Source of the DNA: Dipteris shenzhenensis
Lineage: Eukaryota; Polypodiophyta; Polypodiopsida; Gleicheniales
NCBI GenBank assembly: GCA_047967505.1
Contig: CM106538.1
Reading direction: 5' to 3' (one strand)
DNA: 64,000 nucleotides
Part shown: piece by piece, positions 34,492 through 46,117 of the stretch
Layout of the letters: every line of letters begins with the position of its first letter
Numbering within the stretch: position 1 is the first letter of the stretch
The notes under the pieces: model-generated
Databases searched by the model: none
What the model saw: only the letters and a program-made list of their open reading frames with translations
Told to the model about the DNA's origin: nothing
Made by a program: the position numbers and the translations under genes

Positions 34492-35497
34492 TCATGCTGG
34501 AAGTCGTCGGCTTGCTTTCATTTGCTGACAAGATAAGCAACATGTAACCATTTTGATGACGTCGCTTTTCATCTGAGGCCAATAGTATGTTGCACTGAGT
34601 AACCTATAAGTCTTGTTGATGCCTGGATGGGCAGCATAAGGAACTACATGATGCTCTTTTAACAAAAGACGTCGAACATCCTTGTCATGTGGTACACAGA
34701 CGCAATCTTGATAATACAGAAGGTCATCCGTATAAGAAATCTTCTGTTCGGAAGTCGAAGGTTGATCTTTTGAAAGAACTTGTACTGCAGTGCCGAAGTC
34801 TTTATCATTGAAATATTTTCCTTTGAATGAATTCGGAACATCCACAGATAATGTAGAGATTACCATAGCTGATGCTAGAGTCAACCTGTTGAGAGCATCT
34901 GCAACTACATTGCGTAGTCCTGGAATGTACTCAATGGTCATGTGAAAGTTGGCCAGAAACTCAACCCAGCGTGCTTGTCGAGCGTTCATGACTGGCTGAG
35001 TAAAGATATACTTTAGAGAGTGATGGTCTGTCTTGACCACCGAGTTGGCTCCCATGAGATAATGTTTCCAAGAGCGATAAGCATGTACAACAGCAAGAAA
35101 CTCCTTATCATAAACCGGGTATCGGGTTTGGATATCATGTTTATGGTTGTCAAAAGCAATAACTCTGCCTTCTTGCATCAACACTGCTCTCTGTTTCGGG
35201 AAGCTACTGAAAAACTGCTGTGCTTTTCAATAATTCGGACACAGGAGCTGCGATTTCGGAAAATTGATAGACCTTTGTATGGTAGAAGTTTGCCAATCTG
35301 AGAAAAGAGCGGACATCATGAACATTCTTAGGAGTAGGCCAGTTTTGGATTACCTCGACCTTCTTGGGATCCACAAAGATGCCTTGAGCTGAAATAACAT
35401 GTCCTAAATATTCGAGTTGGGTCTTGAAGAACTCACTCTTCTCAATGTTGATGTAGAGAGAATTTGCACGGAGAACTTCAAAAACTTGGTGAAGGTG
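34492..35497 (-). pseudogene. RT connection, RNase H and integrase zinc domain of element F
   Basis: From the right, after a stop at 35498: SEFFKTQLEYLGHVISAQGI and LRLANFYHTK (RT thumb), then the RNase H region VLMQEGRVIAFDNHKHDIQT.., EFLAVVHAYRSWKHYLMG and VKTDHHSLKYIF, and the integrase zinc-binding part HHVVPYAAHPGINKT..CCLSCQQMK (about 34510-34680). The order is correct for Ty3/gypsy. Frame changes around 35185-35300 and a stop near 34491 separate it from its neighbours. Confidence 0.85.
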
Positions 35498-36675
35498 TTA
35501 TTTGTGCTCATGTAGGGATTTGCTGAAAACGAGGATGTCATCGAGGTAAACGATGACGAACTTATCGAGGAAAGGCCTGAAGATGTCGTTCATTTGTTTC
35601 ATGAATGTGGCCAGGGCAATGTTTAATCCAAAAGGCATGACCAGACATTCATAGTGTCCATACTTTGTTCGAAAAGCTGTCTTGTACTCATCGCCTTCTC
35701 GTATGCGAATTTGATGATAACCTGAACGAAGATCAATCTTTGAGAATTGTGTTGCGTGTAGAAGTTGATCGAAGAGGTCATCGATGCGAGGCAATGGATA
35801 CTTGTATTTATAGTGAGCTTGTTAAGGGCTCGATAGTCGATGCGGAGGCGCATTGACTTATTCTTTTTTTCCACAAGTAGTACAGGAGATCCGAAAGGGC
35901 TGTGACTGGGCCGAATGTGACCTTTGTCGAGGATATCGGTGACCTGTCTTTGGATTTCTTCATTTTGAGTGTAAGAAACCCGATAAGGAGGTTTCGACGG
36001 TGGATTACTGTCGGGAATAAGTTCGATTGGGTGATCCACTGGTCGTTGAGGTGGTAACTGCTTTGGCAATTCCCGTGGAAAAATATCCAGGTAGGGCTGG
36101 AAAAAAGGTTGGTTGAGGTATTCAGGAGGATCCTTTGTTAGTGTCTCCTCTACTGCCGTAACCAACAGAAGTGAAGTCTTTACTTGACGTTTACGAACCC
36201 ACTTCTTTACTTGTAGGACAGAGGCAATTGGGGTTGAAGGAGAGTCCCTAGAACCAGTTAGCTCAATAAGTTTTCCCTGGTGGACAAATTGGATAGTATG
36301 GCTGCGAAAACTGATCGATGGATCATAGTCGTAGAGCCACTGTTGTCCAAGTATGACATCGTACCGAGAAAGAGGCACGATGTCGAAGTTCAACTTGTCC
36401 GTATAATGTTGGATGCGAAAAGTCAAGTTTTTGATCCTGGTGTTGCACAAGAAGGTAGTTCCATCTGCGAGTTCAATCTGATAGTCCATGAGACTAGGAC
36501 TGGTGGTCAGTTGAAGTTTGTCGACCATTGAACTAGCTAGGAAGTTATGAGAGTAGCCACTGTTGATGAGGATAGTGACCGTTGTTCCACGAATCGATCC
36601 TTGAACACAAAGTACTTGAGTGGCCAGGGAAGGTTCGGGGTTGCTAGCAAGGCTCAAGCGGATGGTATTTGCCAT
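35498..36675 (-). pseudogene. Protease and reverse transcriptase of element F
   Basis: The protease motif reads LINSGYSHNFL near 36562, where LIDSGATHNFL-type sequence is expected: the catalytic Asp is Asn. A linker follows (HPIELIPDSNPPSKPPYRVS), then RT blocks KGHIRPSHSPFGSPVLLVEK and [12 protein letters not shown], a frameshift near 35815, and [37 protein letters not shown] and [11 protein letters not shown] with the catalytic YLDD at about 35537-35550. The frameshift and the altered protease residue prevent function. Confidence 0.85.
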
Positions 36676-36719
36676 TGGAACAGCTTTGCCTTTCTTGTCT
36701 TGTGCTGGGGTAGCATCTT

Positions 36720-38523
36720 CTGTTTAGGAAGTGCTAGGTTCCATATTGGAATTTTGCTTTGGTCGCTTGGGAGAATTGAACCATCTATGGTCGCCTGTAC
36801 AGATGGTACAAAGTCCTTTTGTGCTGGAGTTGTTCTTCTTGTCAGTGGCCACAACGGTGATGACTTTGTGAAGAAGAAGAGGCGCGATCCTTGGAGGAGT
36901 GCTTCTGTTGGAATCTAGCATATGATTTTTGAGACTTGTGGGGATCTTGAGACTGTCGCTGACCTTGATTACCCGAGGCTTTTCTAAACCTGGGGTTATC
37001 TTGAGGGCGAGCACCTTTGGCCATAGTAGAGTCCTGTGTTCGATTAGCACTCTGCTTCCCTGTGTTTTGAAAATCTGTTATGCGCTCTGCGTAAGTAATA
37101 GCGCCAGCTGTGGTGGTGATGTTTGCTTTAAGGACATCAATGCATAACGAGGGATTTAGGCCTAAGATGAAAGCATGAAGGCGATCATCATCAGTTCCCA
37201 TCAATCTCCAGCACCAATGTGGTGAACTGAGAGATGTAGGAAGACAGGGAGCCTGTTTGCTCCAACTATCGGAGTTTTGAACGTGCTTGGAAGTCCGCAT
37301 TGGCAGATATGAACTGCTTACGGAGCATGTGTTCAAAACGTTCCGAGGTTAACACACTTTTGCCATCCTTTAAGCATCTTTGCCACCATAGGAAAGCTGT
37401 ATCCTTGAGGAGGGAGGCTGCCAAGGCAATCTTTTTGCCTTCAGTGAGGTCAACAGTATCAAAGTACATGCATAATTTTGCGAGCCATTGGTCAACTGTT
37501 CGGCAATTTCGTTGACCATTGTAGGCTTCCGAAAGTTTGATGTCAAGTCTTTTAGTTTTGGAAGCTTGGAGTAAACGGTAGAGGGCATGGAGTTCAATGT
37601 TTTCTACCTCTGATGGGAATGAGTCCACATAGTCGTCTGGTTGCATCACATCATCCTTTGTATGTGTGTAACTGCGAGAATCTTGGAGTTGTTGGACTTT
37701 CTGGACCAAGGCGGAGATGCTGTCTTGAAGCTAGGAAATTTGAAGCTGCAGTAGTGTTTTGCCTTGTACGTTGACTTCAGGGATCTTTTTTGGACTTGAA
37801 TCGCTGATCTCTGGAGAGGCTGCACGCGAGCGTTGCAACATATTTGAGGTCCCCGTGAGAAAAGCACGAGCCTGCGCTCTAGTTTGTACCATTCCTGGAA
37901 GAAGATTCGGGGTGCTCCCTGACGTTGCTCATGTTGGAGGAGGTAGGAGAAGCAGGATGGAACTAGGCGTGGAAATCTGTTAAAGGAGGTCCTGTCTGAG
38001 GTAACATTGGTGATGCCGAAATGGGTGTTACTGCTCGTGAAAGTATAGGGGTAGGTTGCAGAGTCCACAGATCTGAGAAGGGATAAGGAGCTGCTGTCGG
38101 AAGTGGAGGATATCTAGTAGGAGGAGTGCCTTCAGAGTGTAAATACTGTCTTGGGGAAGGTACAACCTGTATAGGAGGATATCTGGGAGCTGAAGGAGAT
38201 GGAGAGTACCCTGGAGATGCTGAAGCTGAGGGGTAAAAATCTCTCCAAAGATGGACAGCAAACTCGTGAGGAATATCGGGTTCTGGGTATCTTCGTGTCT
38301 CGTGGAACACAACCTGGACTGTGCTGAGGAAGTAATGTAAGTGAGGTGCCTCACGCAGAAGGTATAGGATGTGGTCCAAATCACTAGGAGGGCACGTGAC
38401 ACAGAAGACCCACGATGCCAAAGCTCCGAAATGGGCTGGTTGTGCAATCTGAACACAATACTGTGTGGTAGATGATGCCTGAGGTGTCCTTGAAGGGGCG
38501 GGTGAATTAGCAAGGGTTTCCAT
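36720..38523 (-). pseudogene. gag of element F
   Basis: The N-terminal part (37963-38523) is Pro/Ser/Tyr-rich (YPEPDIPHEFAVHLWRDFYP). The capsid-like part (37266-37709) reads KLSEAYNGQRNCRTVDQWLA, AASLLKDTAFLWWQRCLKDG and FEHMLRKQF, as in gypsy gag. After a frame change come GLNPSLCIDVLKANITTTAG, a basic tail, and a zinc-knuckle remnant CTICTGDHRWFNS whose last Cys is Ser (about 36790). Multiple frameshifts show it is inactive. Confidence 0.75.
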
Positions 38524-39269
38524 GCTTTAAGGAAGCGCCTTTCATTTGCTGTAATTTGATAATAAGTGTCAAATGACAATGTGAAAGAGAATCCTTAGAA
38601 GTAGAATGGAAAGAATCCACCTGGCATAGATTTAATCTGCCAATTTGTCGCGTAGAGAAGGCTTGTAGATCTCTGTCCGGAGGTCCATGTTGCTGTCCTT
38701 GCAAATCCACGTGGCTGTGTGAGCTAGAAATAGGTGCCGGGTAGGCTTTCGAGGTAGACAGAGGCATTGGCAGAGGCTGGGTGCAGAAAGGGCAGATTTC
38801 CTGCGTTGATTTCAGAGGCAAATACCAGTGGGTTGCGAGGAGCAGATCTGGGCCTGGCTGGTCCGGATTGGAAGGTAGCAACAGCATGCGTTTCACAGGC
38901 TATTTGAAATCGCATTAGAGGGCTGAACCGCTGCTGGTCAAAGGCAGGTAAGGTGGCGAAAAAAAGGGCGGCAGGCTGCATATGGCGAAACAGGCTGCTG
39001 GCTACCAAGGGCTGATTCGCGGCAGCCTAGGCAGGGATTTTGGTGCTGATCTAGCGCTGCAGAGCTGGCAGGAAACCAGGGCAGCAAACTGGCGGGGGAG
39101 GGGCTGCATGATGTCGTGGAGACACGGCGGATCCCGCGTGACCAGAATCCGTACGGTCAAGGGAGGCAAGCCTGCGTGACCGAATTCTGTACAGGTGTCA
39201 AAATGGATCGTCCCTTTTTCATTTGTGGCTGCCTAGGTTGGGTGGTTGCCAAAAATTAATGTGTGGGTT

Positions 39270-39570
39270 TAATTAACCTGTGGGTAGTCTAGGGTAAGAC
39301 CTAAGGTATGGGGCTGGGTTTTTCTTTTTAGCCCCTCTAGGTACCCTTTTATAAGGTGCTTGGTGCCAAAAGGTGTGCCTATTCGAAGGGGTGTGACCCT
39401 TGGAATAGGTGTACCTTTTCATGAAGGGGTGTGACCTTGTTTTTAAAAGGGGTGTCCCCACATGAAGAGGTGTGTCCTTTTTTCCACGATGGGGTGTGTC
39501 CCTTGGGTGAGTCAAAACTCTTCATCAAAAGGTGTGTCCGATGGTGGAAGAGGTGCGTCCCTTGGTTTTG
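39270..39570. repeat. Degenerate GGTGTGTCCC repeat array in the leader of element F
   Basis: Roughly ten copies of a word like AAGGGGTGTGACCCTT, GGTGTGTCCTTTT or GGTGTGCCTATT occur in 39358-39560 at spacings of about 20-35 bp. Related words recur inside both LTRs (for example 33131-33200 and 40000-40060). The array lies between the primer-binding site and gag. Confidence 0.6.
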
Positions 39571-39823
39571 GGACAGCCCAAGCACATGAAAAGACACGAT
39601 TTTTGTCGTGTCCATTCACATCAACTCGTGATGTGTGGGAGATGGAGAGGCCATTGATGACTTTAGGCAGGGTGGGCGCTAAAAATTTTTATGCTCATTC
39701 TCTCCATCTCTTCCATGCACAATGTGCACGGATATCCTTCTAGCGGAAAGGGATGTATCTGATCGGCGCTAGAAGGTGGGGGGCATTTCCTATAGGTAGG
39801 AGTGAAATTTGCTCTGATACCAC

Positions 39824-40232
39824 TGTAAGAAATCCTAGATTTACTATATTTAGAAATGTGCTAAGGAACAGAAAGGAGACTGAAATAGCAGAGAACAAGG
39901 AATAATTGTATTGCTTGAGTGTCTATAGTGTATTTGTAGTGTCATCCATACAATTGGGCCTCTCTTATATAGAGAGTGAAGAGTCACACATGAAAAGGTG
40001 TGTACTCCAAAGTGTATGTGCATGAAGAGGTGTGTACCCCTTGTGAAGGGTGTGACCCTTGATGAGAGGGTACATTACAATAGGAATGTCTCTTCAATAG
40101 AATGTCTCTTGTGAAGGGTTGTGCCTCATAGGAAGTGTCCTGTCGAAAGGGCATACCCTTCCACAAGTGTCCATTCATCAAACCATCCATAAGTCTAGAT
40201 ATAGAGAAAGGAATACGTCACAGATCGTGACA
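39824..40232 (-). repeat. Right (5') LTR of element F
   Basis: 409 bp, TG..CA ends, flanked on the left by the primer-binding site GCTCTGATACCAC (its + strand form) and on the right by the target duplication ATGAT. It differs from the left LTR at about seven positions. Confidence 0.9.
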
Positions 40233-40237
40233 ATGAT

Positions 40238-43200
40238 GGTCTGGTTTGCAAGTGCTGGCTTTCGGATCATGTGTCCTCCTTTGACAAGTCATACATTTTA
40301 ACTCTAGGGTCCTGTATTTTTTTCTGGTATTCTGAGTCAGTGAACTCTGTATTGAAATGACCAGTGATCCTTTCTGAAGTACTTCTGGTGTTCCATCTGT
40401 TTTATTCTTTGCACGTGTCTCTTTTACTCGGTGTAGACTCAATCCCTGAAAGTGGGCCTTTCAATACTACTCGACAAGCTAACTGTAGAATGAAATTGAG
40501 TGGGTGTTTCCACTAGTCACACAAATAGAATCTCCCTTTTGTATCGTCTGTCGTTTTTATTTTGTGCGTCACATGAGTTTAGGAACTGCATAGCTCATTT
40601 GCTTTGTATGACTACCTTAGTATAGAAAATGGGTAGGGGGAGATCAGAGATATTGCTTTGCATGACTACCTTAGTATAGAAAATGGGTTATGGGCTTGTT
40701 TTGTCAGTCACTAGTACATAGATATTGTCCCACCTCTATCTGTAGAAGGCAATCTCGTGATGGAATCCATCTTGTTGTGTGCCCATTTGCCCTCGGGAAT
40801 GGGTAATGGCTGCAAAAAACCAGCTGGTAGTTTGCTGTCCACTTTATTCAGCAACATGTTTGACTACATCTCTCCACAGTCCTTCCCACAAGAAATGCTG
40901 CCTTACTGTCTCATACATCTTTGTGACACCTGCATGTCCTGCAGTAGGCGAAGAATGCATTTCCCTCAACACTAGCTTCCTATACTGTGAATCTTAAACC
41001 AAGTAACCATAGCCACCTTTCATGCAATTTAAAGTTAGGATGATTTTGGCATGAGGGCTCCTGCAATGCAAGCCCACATCTTGGACAAGGCTGCACATCT
41101 CTTTTGCTTGGCAAACAAGTTGGGCTACACAAGGAAAAATCTGAGTATCCTATGATCAGTTTTGACTTTGATTTTGCTTCCGTACAAGTACTTTTTGAAG
41201 GCATGTAGGATGGCCAATATTTCTTGATCATAAACATTGTAGTTGAGCCCTTTGGCATCAAATTCTCTCGTCATAGAAGCCAGCATCTGCCTCCACAATG
41301 AATGGTTGCGAGAAATCAAGGCATACCAATGCAGGTGCAGAGTGGAGGCAAATTTAAGGTCTTAAAACTGAGCTGAACTTCTTTTGACCACAAAAAGGCA
41401 TCCTTCTTCACCAGGTCTGGAACAAGAGCTGCCCTCTTGGCAAATTTTTTACTAAAACATTTGTAGAAGGAAGCAAGGCCCAAAAACCCTCTCAACTTGG
41501 TGGGATTTAGTGGCTGCGGCCATTCCCTCACGCATTTCACAGTCCACCCTTTGCTCACACTGTGCCCCAAGTATTCAACCTCTTTTGTCATAAAGGTACA
41601 TTTTCTGGCTTTTGCATAAAGCTGATTCGACCTTAAGAATTTCGGCCACTTGTTTGACATGCTCAATGTGCTCCTGTTTGCTCTCGCTATGAAGGAGGAT
41701 GTCATCAAAGAAAACAGCACATATGGGAAGACAAATGGCTCCAATATTTTGTTCATGAGTGCGTGAAAGGTGGCTGGTGCATTAGTCAACCCCAAATGGC
41801 ATCACCTTGAACTTATACAAAGTCCTTTTTGTTTCCATATCGTTCAATTGGGGAATGCTCCCCGTATAAGTCACAGTCTACAGACACATTTTAGTGCATA
41901 AATGGCACTTTCTTTCGTGATTATTGGGTTAGCTGCATTGCTGGAATGATCTGCATTTTTAGGGCTGTCAAACCTTACAATAGCACTGTTTTGCCCATAT
42001 GTGCAAAGCGGAGTGTCACACCATTCAAGTCAATACTAAACTCCCCTAGGGATTTCATTATCTCCCAAGACAATGTTAATTGGACCCATGTCCTATGCAA
42101 AGGATCACTTGCAAAATCATAACTCGCATCTTGGCAACACAGCCGGTCATATGCTGTCCATTAGCAACGCCAACTTTCAGCCCATGGTCCTCTTTGTGGC
42201 AACAAGCTCCACTTTCTACAAGGTCCTACTGTAAATGAAACTATGTGTGCTCCTGCTGTACACAAGCATATGAACAGTCTTTTCCTTAAGGTCACCTTTT
42301 ATTCTGAGTGTGTTGGCACTCCTAGCACCCTTAAATGCAAAAGATATTGAGTAAAGTGTCAGCTGAGCATTCGAATATGCTCCTCGGCATTCCCATTAGC
42401 ATCATTCTGTGCGTGGAATGGCACAGCAGCACGATGCTCAACAAAAGAGACTCTAGGCATAAGACATAAATACCCTTACTGGGCTGAGCCTCGTGTGTGT
42501 CATGGATTTGCCCTCCAAGCGGAGTAGTATCGCTTGGATCAAAGGGAAACTCAGAACCACTCCCAACTTTGGCATCTGGAGTATGTCCTCCATCTGTCTC
42601 CTCATGAGTCACATCAAGGATCTCAGGAGCATCCACCTACTCATCATCATTAGAGAGCTCAATGATCATGCTCAGTTTGGCTACCCGAATATTTCATATT
42701 TTGCATACCTCCTTGTGCTTGGGAGTCCGTTTCTCGCCACACCTAAAGCATCTATTTGCCCTCTTCCTGGTGTCCATGATGGCTGTGGTATACTGTTACT
42801 ATGTGATTTTTCTGCTGCAGCATTTGGCTTCCCTCCTGGTTCCGCATCCTGCGTGCTTATATGGCCTTGATTATGGCATTTTGCTGCCCAACATCCCAGG
42901 GAACCAAGGAAATGGGGCTGCTACAGCCTTCCGGTCATGCCATTAAGCATCATTTTCAGCTTGAAATGCAGTCCCATAGCATTCTTGTACTTGTTGGCAT
43001 AATTGGGCTCGAATATCTGTACGAGCTTGGCAGATTGGTCAATGGTTTGCGGTCTGTGTCTGAGGCTAGGGAGGAATGCAAGCCCTGAGTAAAACATAGC
43101 AACTTTCCCTTCTCAAATATGTCATGTACTAATACAAATGTAGTAGTGATCAACTTTTTAAAATTTGCCCATGTGGTTGGCCTTTGTGAGAGTCCCTCGT

Positions 43201-43490
43201 GTACCGTTGTAAATGCATCTTGGCAAATCCTTGTCAACCCTTAGTTAAGAGGGGGTAGCTCCACCTCTAGGGTGGCTGAGACCACCTGCCTAGTGGCAGC
43301 GTTGGCTTTCACACGGGTGGTGTATACTGCAGGTTGACAGCATCCATGCCATTGTGGTGCTGCCGCCCTTTGCATTTCTGCACTCCGGAATTTTCGAGCT
43401 CCGTCATTGTCAAGGGTTGGGTCTATTGCAAGGCGTATGATGCTAGCTGCATGATAGTCGAGCTTCTTGGTTGCTGGAGCGAAAGTCATG
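40238..43490 (-). pseudogene. Element G: decayed Ty3/gypsy gag-pol interrupted by element F
   Basis: On the minus strand, from the right: gag-like text (42956-43489, WANFKKLITTTFVLVHDIFE), a zinc-knuckle-like CFRCGEKRTPKHKEVCK (about 42740-42790), protease-region debris, the RT block FKVMPFGLTNAPATFHALMN (about 41760-41810), QLYAKARKCTFMTKEVEYLG and LRGFLGLASFYKCF (41316-41795), RNase H (EILAILHAFKKYLYGSKIKV with KTDHRILRFF, 41125-41319) and integrase zinc-domain text (LVLREMHSSPTAGHAGVTKM, about 40880-40985). Stops and frame changes are frequent, and the RT catalytic YxDD is disrupted (SLMTSS). No LTRs were identified. Confidence 0.75.
40601..40699. repeat. 54-bp tandem duplication in element G integrase region
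   Basis: GCTTTGTATGACTACCTTAG at 40601 recurs at 40655 with one change (GCTTTGCATG), followed by TATAGAAAATGGGT in both. It duplicates part of the integrase remnant. Confidence 0.8.
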
Positions 43491-44294
43491 ATTTTGAGTT
43501 AGAAACAGGCCTATAGACAAAATATTAATAAAAAAGAAAGGTCATGTGAGTTGCGTGCACAATTAGATGTTGGAGCTGAAGACCTTGCGACACTTAATTT
43601 ACATGAAAACATCAAATATATCGTTAAAACCCAGAAACACAATATGTGCAGCCTCTGATTGTACAACCTGTTGACGAGCTCGTTACACGTCAAATATATC
43701 TTCAAAATCCAGAAAGACAATATTTGTAGCCTCTTTGATTGTACAACATATTTGACAAGCTGGCTAGGGTAGCTGGTAAAGTATCTCTAAGGAACTTTTG
43801 GGGGTACTAAACAATACTCAATAGTATAGTACTACTAACATGTATCAAATAGTAGTAAGTAGTGGTACTGGTTCTAGGAGCAGCAAGGGGTTAATATCTT
43901 GGCACTTCTAATCCATTTTCAGTAGACGATTTTAATTATGACTGTGGTTTGGAAGAAAACAGCATTTTTAGGCTTGGGAGGAAATCTGAAGCTGGCTCAA
44001 GCGATATACTCTTCTTAAATATCTAGGATACAATTTGGTCAACTTCTATGTTTATCTTGAATGTTGAGGGTCTATTCGATTCATGTGTACAACTTCCATT
44101 CCCAAAGGCAGTTATTTTGACTGTGATTGTTTTGCTAGACTATTATGAGGATATTGAAGAGAGCAGATAAAAGTTATAGTTTCAGTGTCCCTCTTCAAGC
44201 AGATTAACTTATAACACTACCGATTTGATGTTTGTGCCATTCTTTATCTTTAAGACGATTTAAGAATCCAGTCTGAAGCATGTTCAATTTTCAG

Positions 44295-44336
44295 GTTATG
44301 TGAGGGAGGAGAGCTTCTAGATCGAATTCTGTCGAG
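44295..44336 (+). CDS. CRK: CRK exon 3: kinase alpha-D region
   Basis: A 42-nt exon between ATTTTCAG and GTATAA (44337). With the two bases from exon 2 it reads E-LCEGGELLDRILS and ends in phase 2. This is the conserved hinge-to-alpha-D motif of CDPK/CRK kinases. A microexon of this size at this place is plausible because both phases match and it restores the family sequence exactly. Confidence 0.9.
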
Positions 44337-44477
44337 GTATAAGAATGCAGGGAGTCTGACTGCAATTATGCTTTTCCTAAGCATAGCTACTTTTCTCGGA
44401 ACTTGACTTGCCATTTGGATATTTTTTACCATGGCTTGGAGTTTTGTTTTACTGATTCTGAAGGTTCACCTTGGCAG

Positions 44478-44586
44478 GGGAGGGAGGTACTCTGAGGAAG
44501 ATGCAAAAGTCATCGTAATACAGATTTTGAACATAGTCTCCTTCTGCCATTTACAGGGCGTTGTTCATCGAGACTTGAAGCCAGAG
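44478..44586 (+). CDS. CRK: CRK exon 4: alpha-E helix and catalytic loop
   Basis: Starts after CTTGGCAG, completes Arg with exon 3, and reads [20 protein letters not shown] then [23 protein letters not shown] contains the catalytic Asp (residue 277 of the joined protein). It ends in phase 0 at GTTGAT (44587). Intron 3 is 141 bp. Confidence 0.92.
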
Positions 44587-44810
44587 GTTGATTGCTCGAT
44601 ATCAGCTTTGTTTGAGTGTTAGAAACAAAAGTGTTAGAAGCAAACCAGACAATGATAGTTGATTTTGACTCATGTTGAAGGTTGCTGTCAGAAACATTGG
44701 TGCTCCTAGCATGCCTTTTATCGAATGAATTTTCAAGGCCCTGTAGTTTGATAGTTCTTCACAGCACTTTAAAGTTCTAAGTCTTATAGCTGTCTCTCTT
44801 TTGAAACAGA

Positions 44811-44888
44811 ATTTCCTTTTCACAACCAAGGGCGAGGGTGCCCCAATGAAGGCCATAGACTTCGGTCTGTCAGATTTTGTCATGCCAG
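44811..44888 (+). CDS. CRK: CRK exon 5: DFG segment, with apparent 1-nt deletion
   Basis: The acceptor TTGAAACAG (to 44810) is strong. The frame with family similarity reads PFTTKGEGAPMKAIDFGLSD then FVMP, including the Mg-binding DFG, and joins exon 6 in phase 1. That frame does not follow from exon 4: the first seven codons lack one base (CTTTCACAACC where the family pattern needs an extra T), so strict splicing gives a stop at 44847-44849. Possible reasons are a real inactivating deletion, a sequence error, or use of an upstream AG at 44782 that is in the correct frame but has a poor pyrimidine tract. The deleted base would truncate the kinase at about residue 293. Confidence 0.8.
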
Positions 44889-45093
44889 GTTATGGTGCCT
44901 TTAGATTATATAGTAATAGTGTTCTCTGACATGGAAATTGTACTACCATAATGGCTTGTGCAGCATTATTGTTTTAGTCGTCTCAGCAACAAATTTGAGT
45001 CGTGTATGTTTGTTGCAACACTTTCGCAAAGGCAAGGAGACATTATTAACCCTTCTGTACTGAAGCTTTATTTTGAATTGGAATATTGTACAG

Positions 45094-45390
45094 AGGAAAG
45101 ACTCAATGACATTGTTGGAAGCGCCTACTACGTGGCACCAGAAGTTCTCCATCGATCATATAGCATGGAGGCTGATGTTTGGAGCGTAGGGGTCATTACC
45201 TACATTCTTCTTTGTGGGAGTCGTCCTTTCTGGGCTCGAACAGAATCTGGAATTTTCCGGGCAGTGATACGAGCTGATCCTAGTTTTGATGAAATGCCAT
45301 GGCCTTCTGTCTCTCCAGAAGCTAAGGATTTTGTAAAGCGCCTCCTGAGCAAAGACTTGCGGAAAAGAATGACAGCTGCTCAGGCTCTAA
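45094..45390 (+). CDS. CRK: CRK exon 6: activation segment and C-lobe
   Basis: After GTACAG it reads (P)[20 protein letters not shown], the activation loop with the GSxYYVAPE P+1 motif, then [60 protein letters not shown] and [18 protein letters not shown]. The sequence is intact and highly CRK-like. It ends in phase 1 at GTACGT (45391). Intron 5 is 205 bp. Confidence 0.95.
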
Positions 45391-45504
45391 GTACGTTGTA
45401 TAGCTCATGTATATTTAGGAAGTAGTGCTACAAATCTCAGGATAGGAAATTTTTTATTGTCTTCTTCTTTTTAAATGTCTTACTCTACTCTCTTGCTTAT
45501 GCAG

Positions 45505-45611
45505 CACATCCATGGCTTCGTGGAGACCATGCAATTCCTTTAGATATACTGGTCTATAAATTAGTAAAAGCATATCTCCGATCTTCGTCTTTGAAGCGAG
45601 CAGCCCTAAAG
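45505..45611 (+). CDS. CRK: CRK exon 7: end of kinase domain and junction
   Basis: After CTTATGCAG it reads (T)[20 protein letters not shown] then [19 protein letters not shown] closes the kinase domain, and the basic helix after it corresponds to the autoinhibitory/calmodulin-binding junction of CRKs. It ends in phase 0 at GTTAAT (45612). The next intron is about 12.4 kb. Confidence 0.93.
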
Positions 45612-46117
45612 GTTAATATCTCATGGTGGTTGTTGTTGGATGATTGATACTATTCAAACCTATGTATTTTAAATAGTCAAGAATTTTTCTGTCTTTGTAA
45701 ACAGGCATGTAAATCTATGGAGTCAATTTATGAATAGGAATGCAATGACTGAGGTGTACAAAGGAATCAGATACACATAGCAGGGCTGAAATTAAGCTGA
45801 TCTCTGTTCTGATGATGTGTTAGCTTTGGAGGCCTGTTATGCTGACCTCAGTCTAGCAATAGACAAAATGACACTTTAACCCGTACCTTGCAATGACTAA
45901 GTTTATCTGCAAGCTTTTTGTAATCTGAGCTAGTGAAGTAAGGTTGAGGATGTCGTTGTGACTACTCCAATATGGAGTTGATGGTTTGTAACCTGGCGGG
46001 TGAATTACCATATACTTCAAAGCTGTTTTGTGACAATGAAATCCTAGATTATGTAGACATATTCATGGTGGAGGGTCTGTGTGTAACGTATATATGTAAA
46101 TACATATACATACATAC

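Larger units (their letters stand above)
32960..40232 (-). mobile_element. Element F: Ty3/gypsy chromovirus-type LTR retrotransposon, nearly complete
   Basis: Paired 409-bp LTRs (32960-33368 and 39824-40232) are flanked by a 5-bp target duplication, ATGAT (32955-32959 and 40233-40237). On the minus strand the primer-binding site GTGGTATCAGAGC follows the right LTR, and the polypurine tract GAGTGGGAGGGGA precedes the left one. Between them lie gag, protease, RT, RNase H and integrase with a C-terminal chromodomain-like segment, in Ty3/gypsy order. About seven differences between the LTRs (~1.7 percent) indicate a fairly recent insertion. Several stops, frameshifts and a changed protease residue make this copy inactive. 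Confidence 0.9.
32304..44294 (+). other. CRK intron 2 (11,991 bp), filled with nested retrotransposons
   Basis: Donor GTATGT at 32304 and acceptor ATTTTCAG ending at 44294 join with matching phase (GA|G, Glu). The intron holds the young gypsy element F (32960-40232) inserted into the older gypsy remnant G (40238-43490). Sequence without a recognised element remains at 32304-32959 and 43490-44294. The latter has an ~81-bp tandem pair (about 43605-43765, CGTCAAATATATC..CCAGAAAxACAATAT..GATTGTACAAC). Confidence 0.8.
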
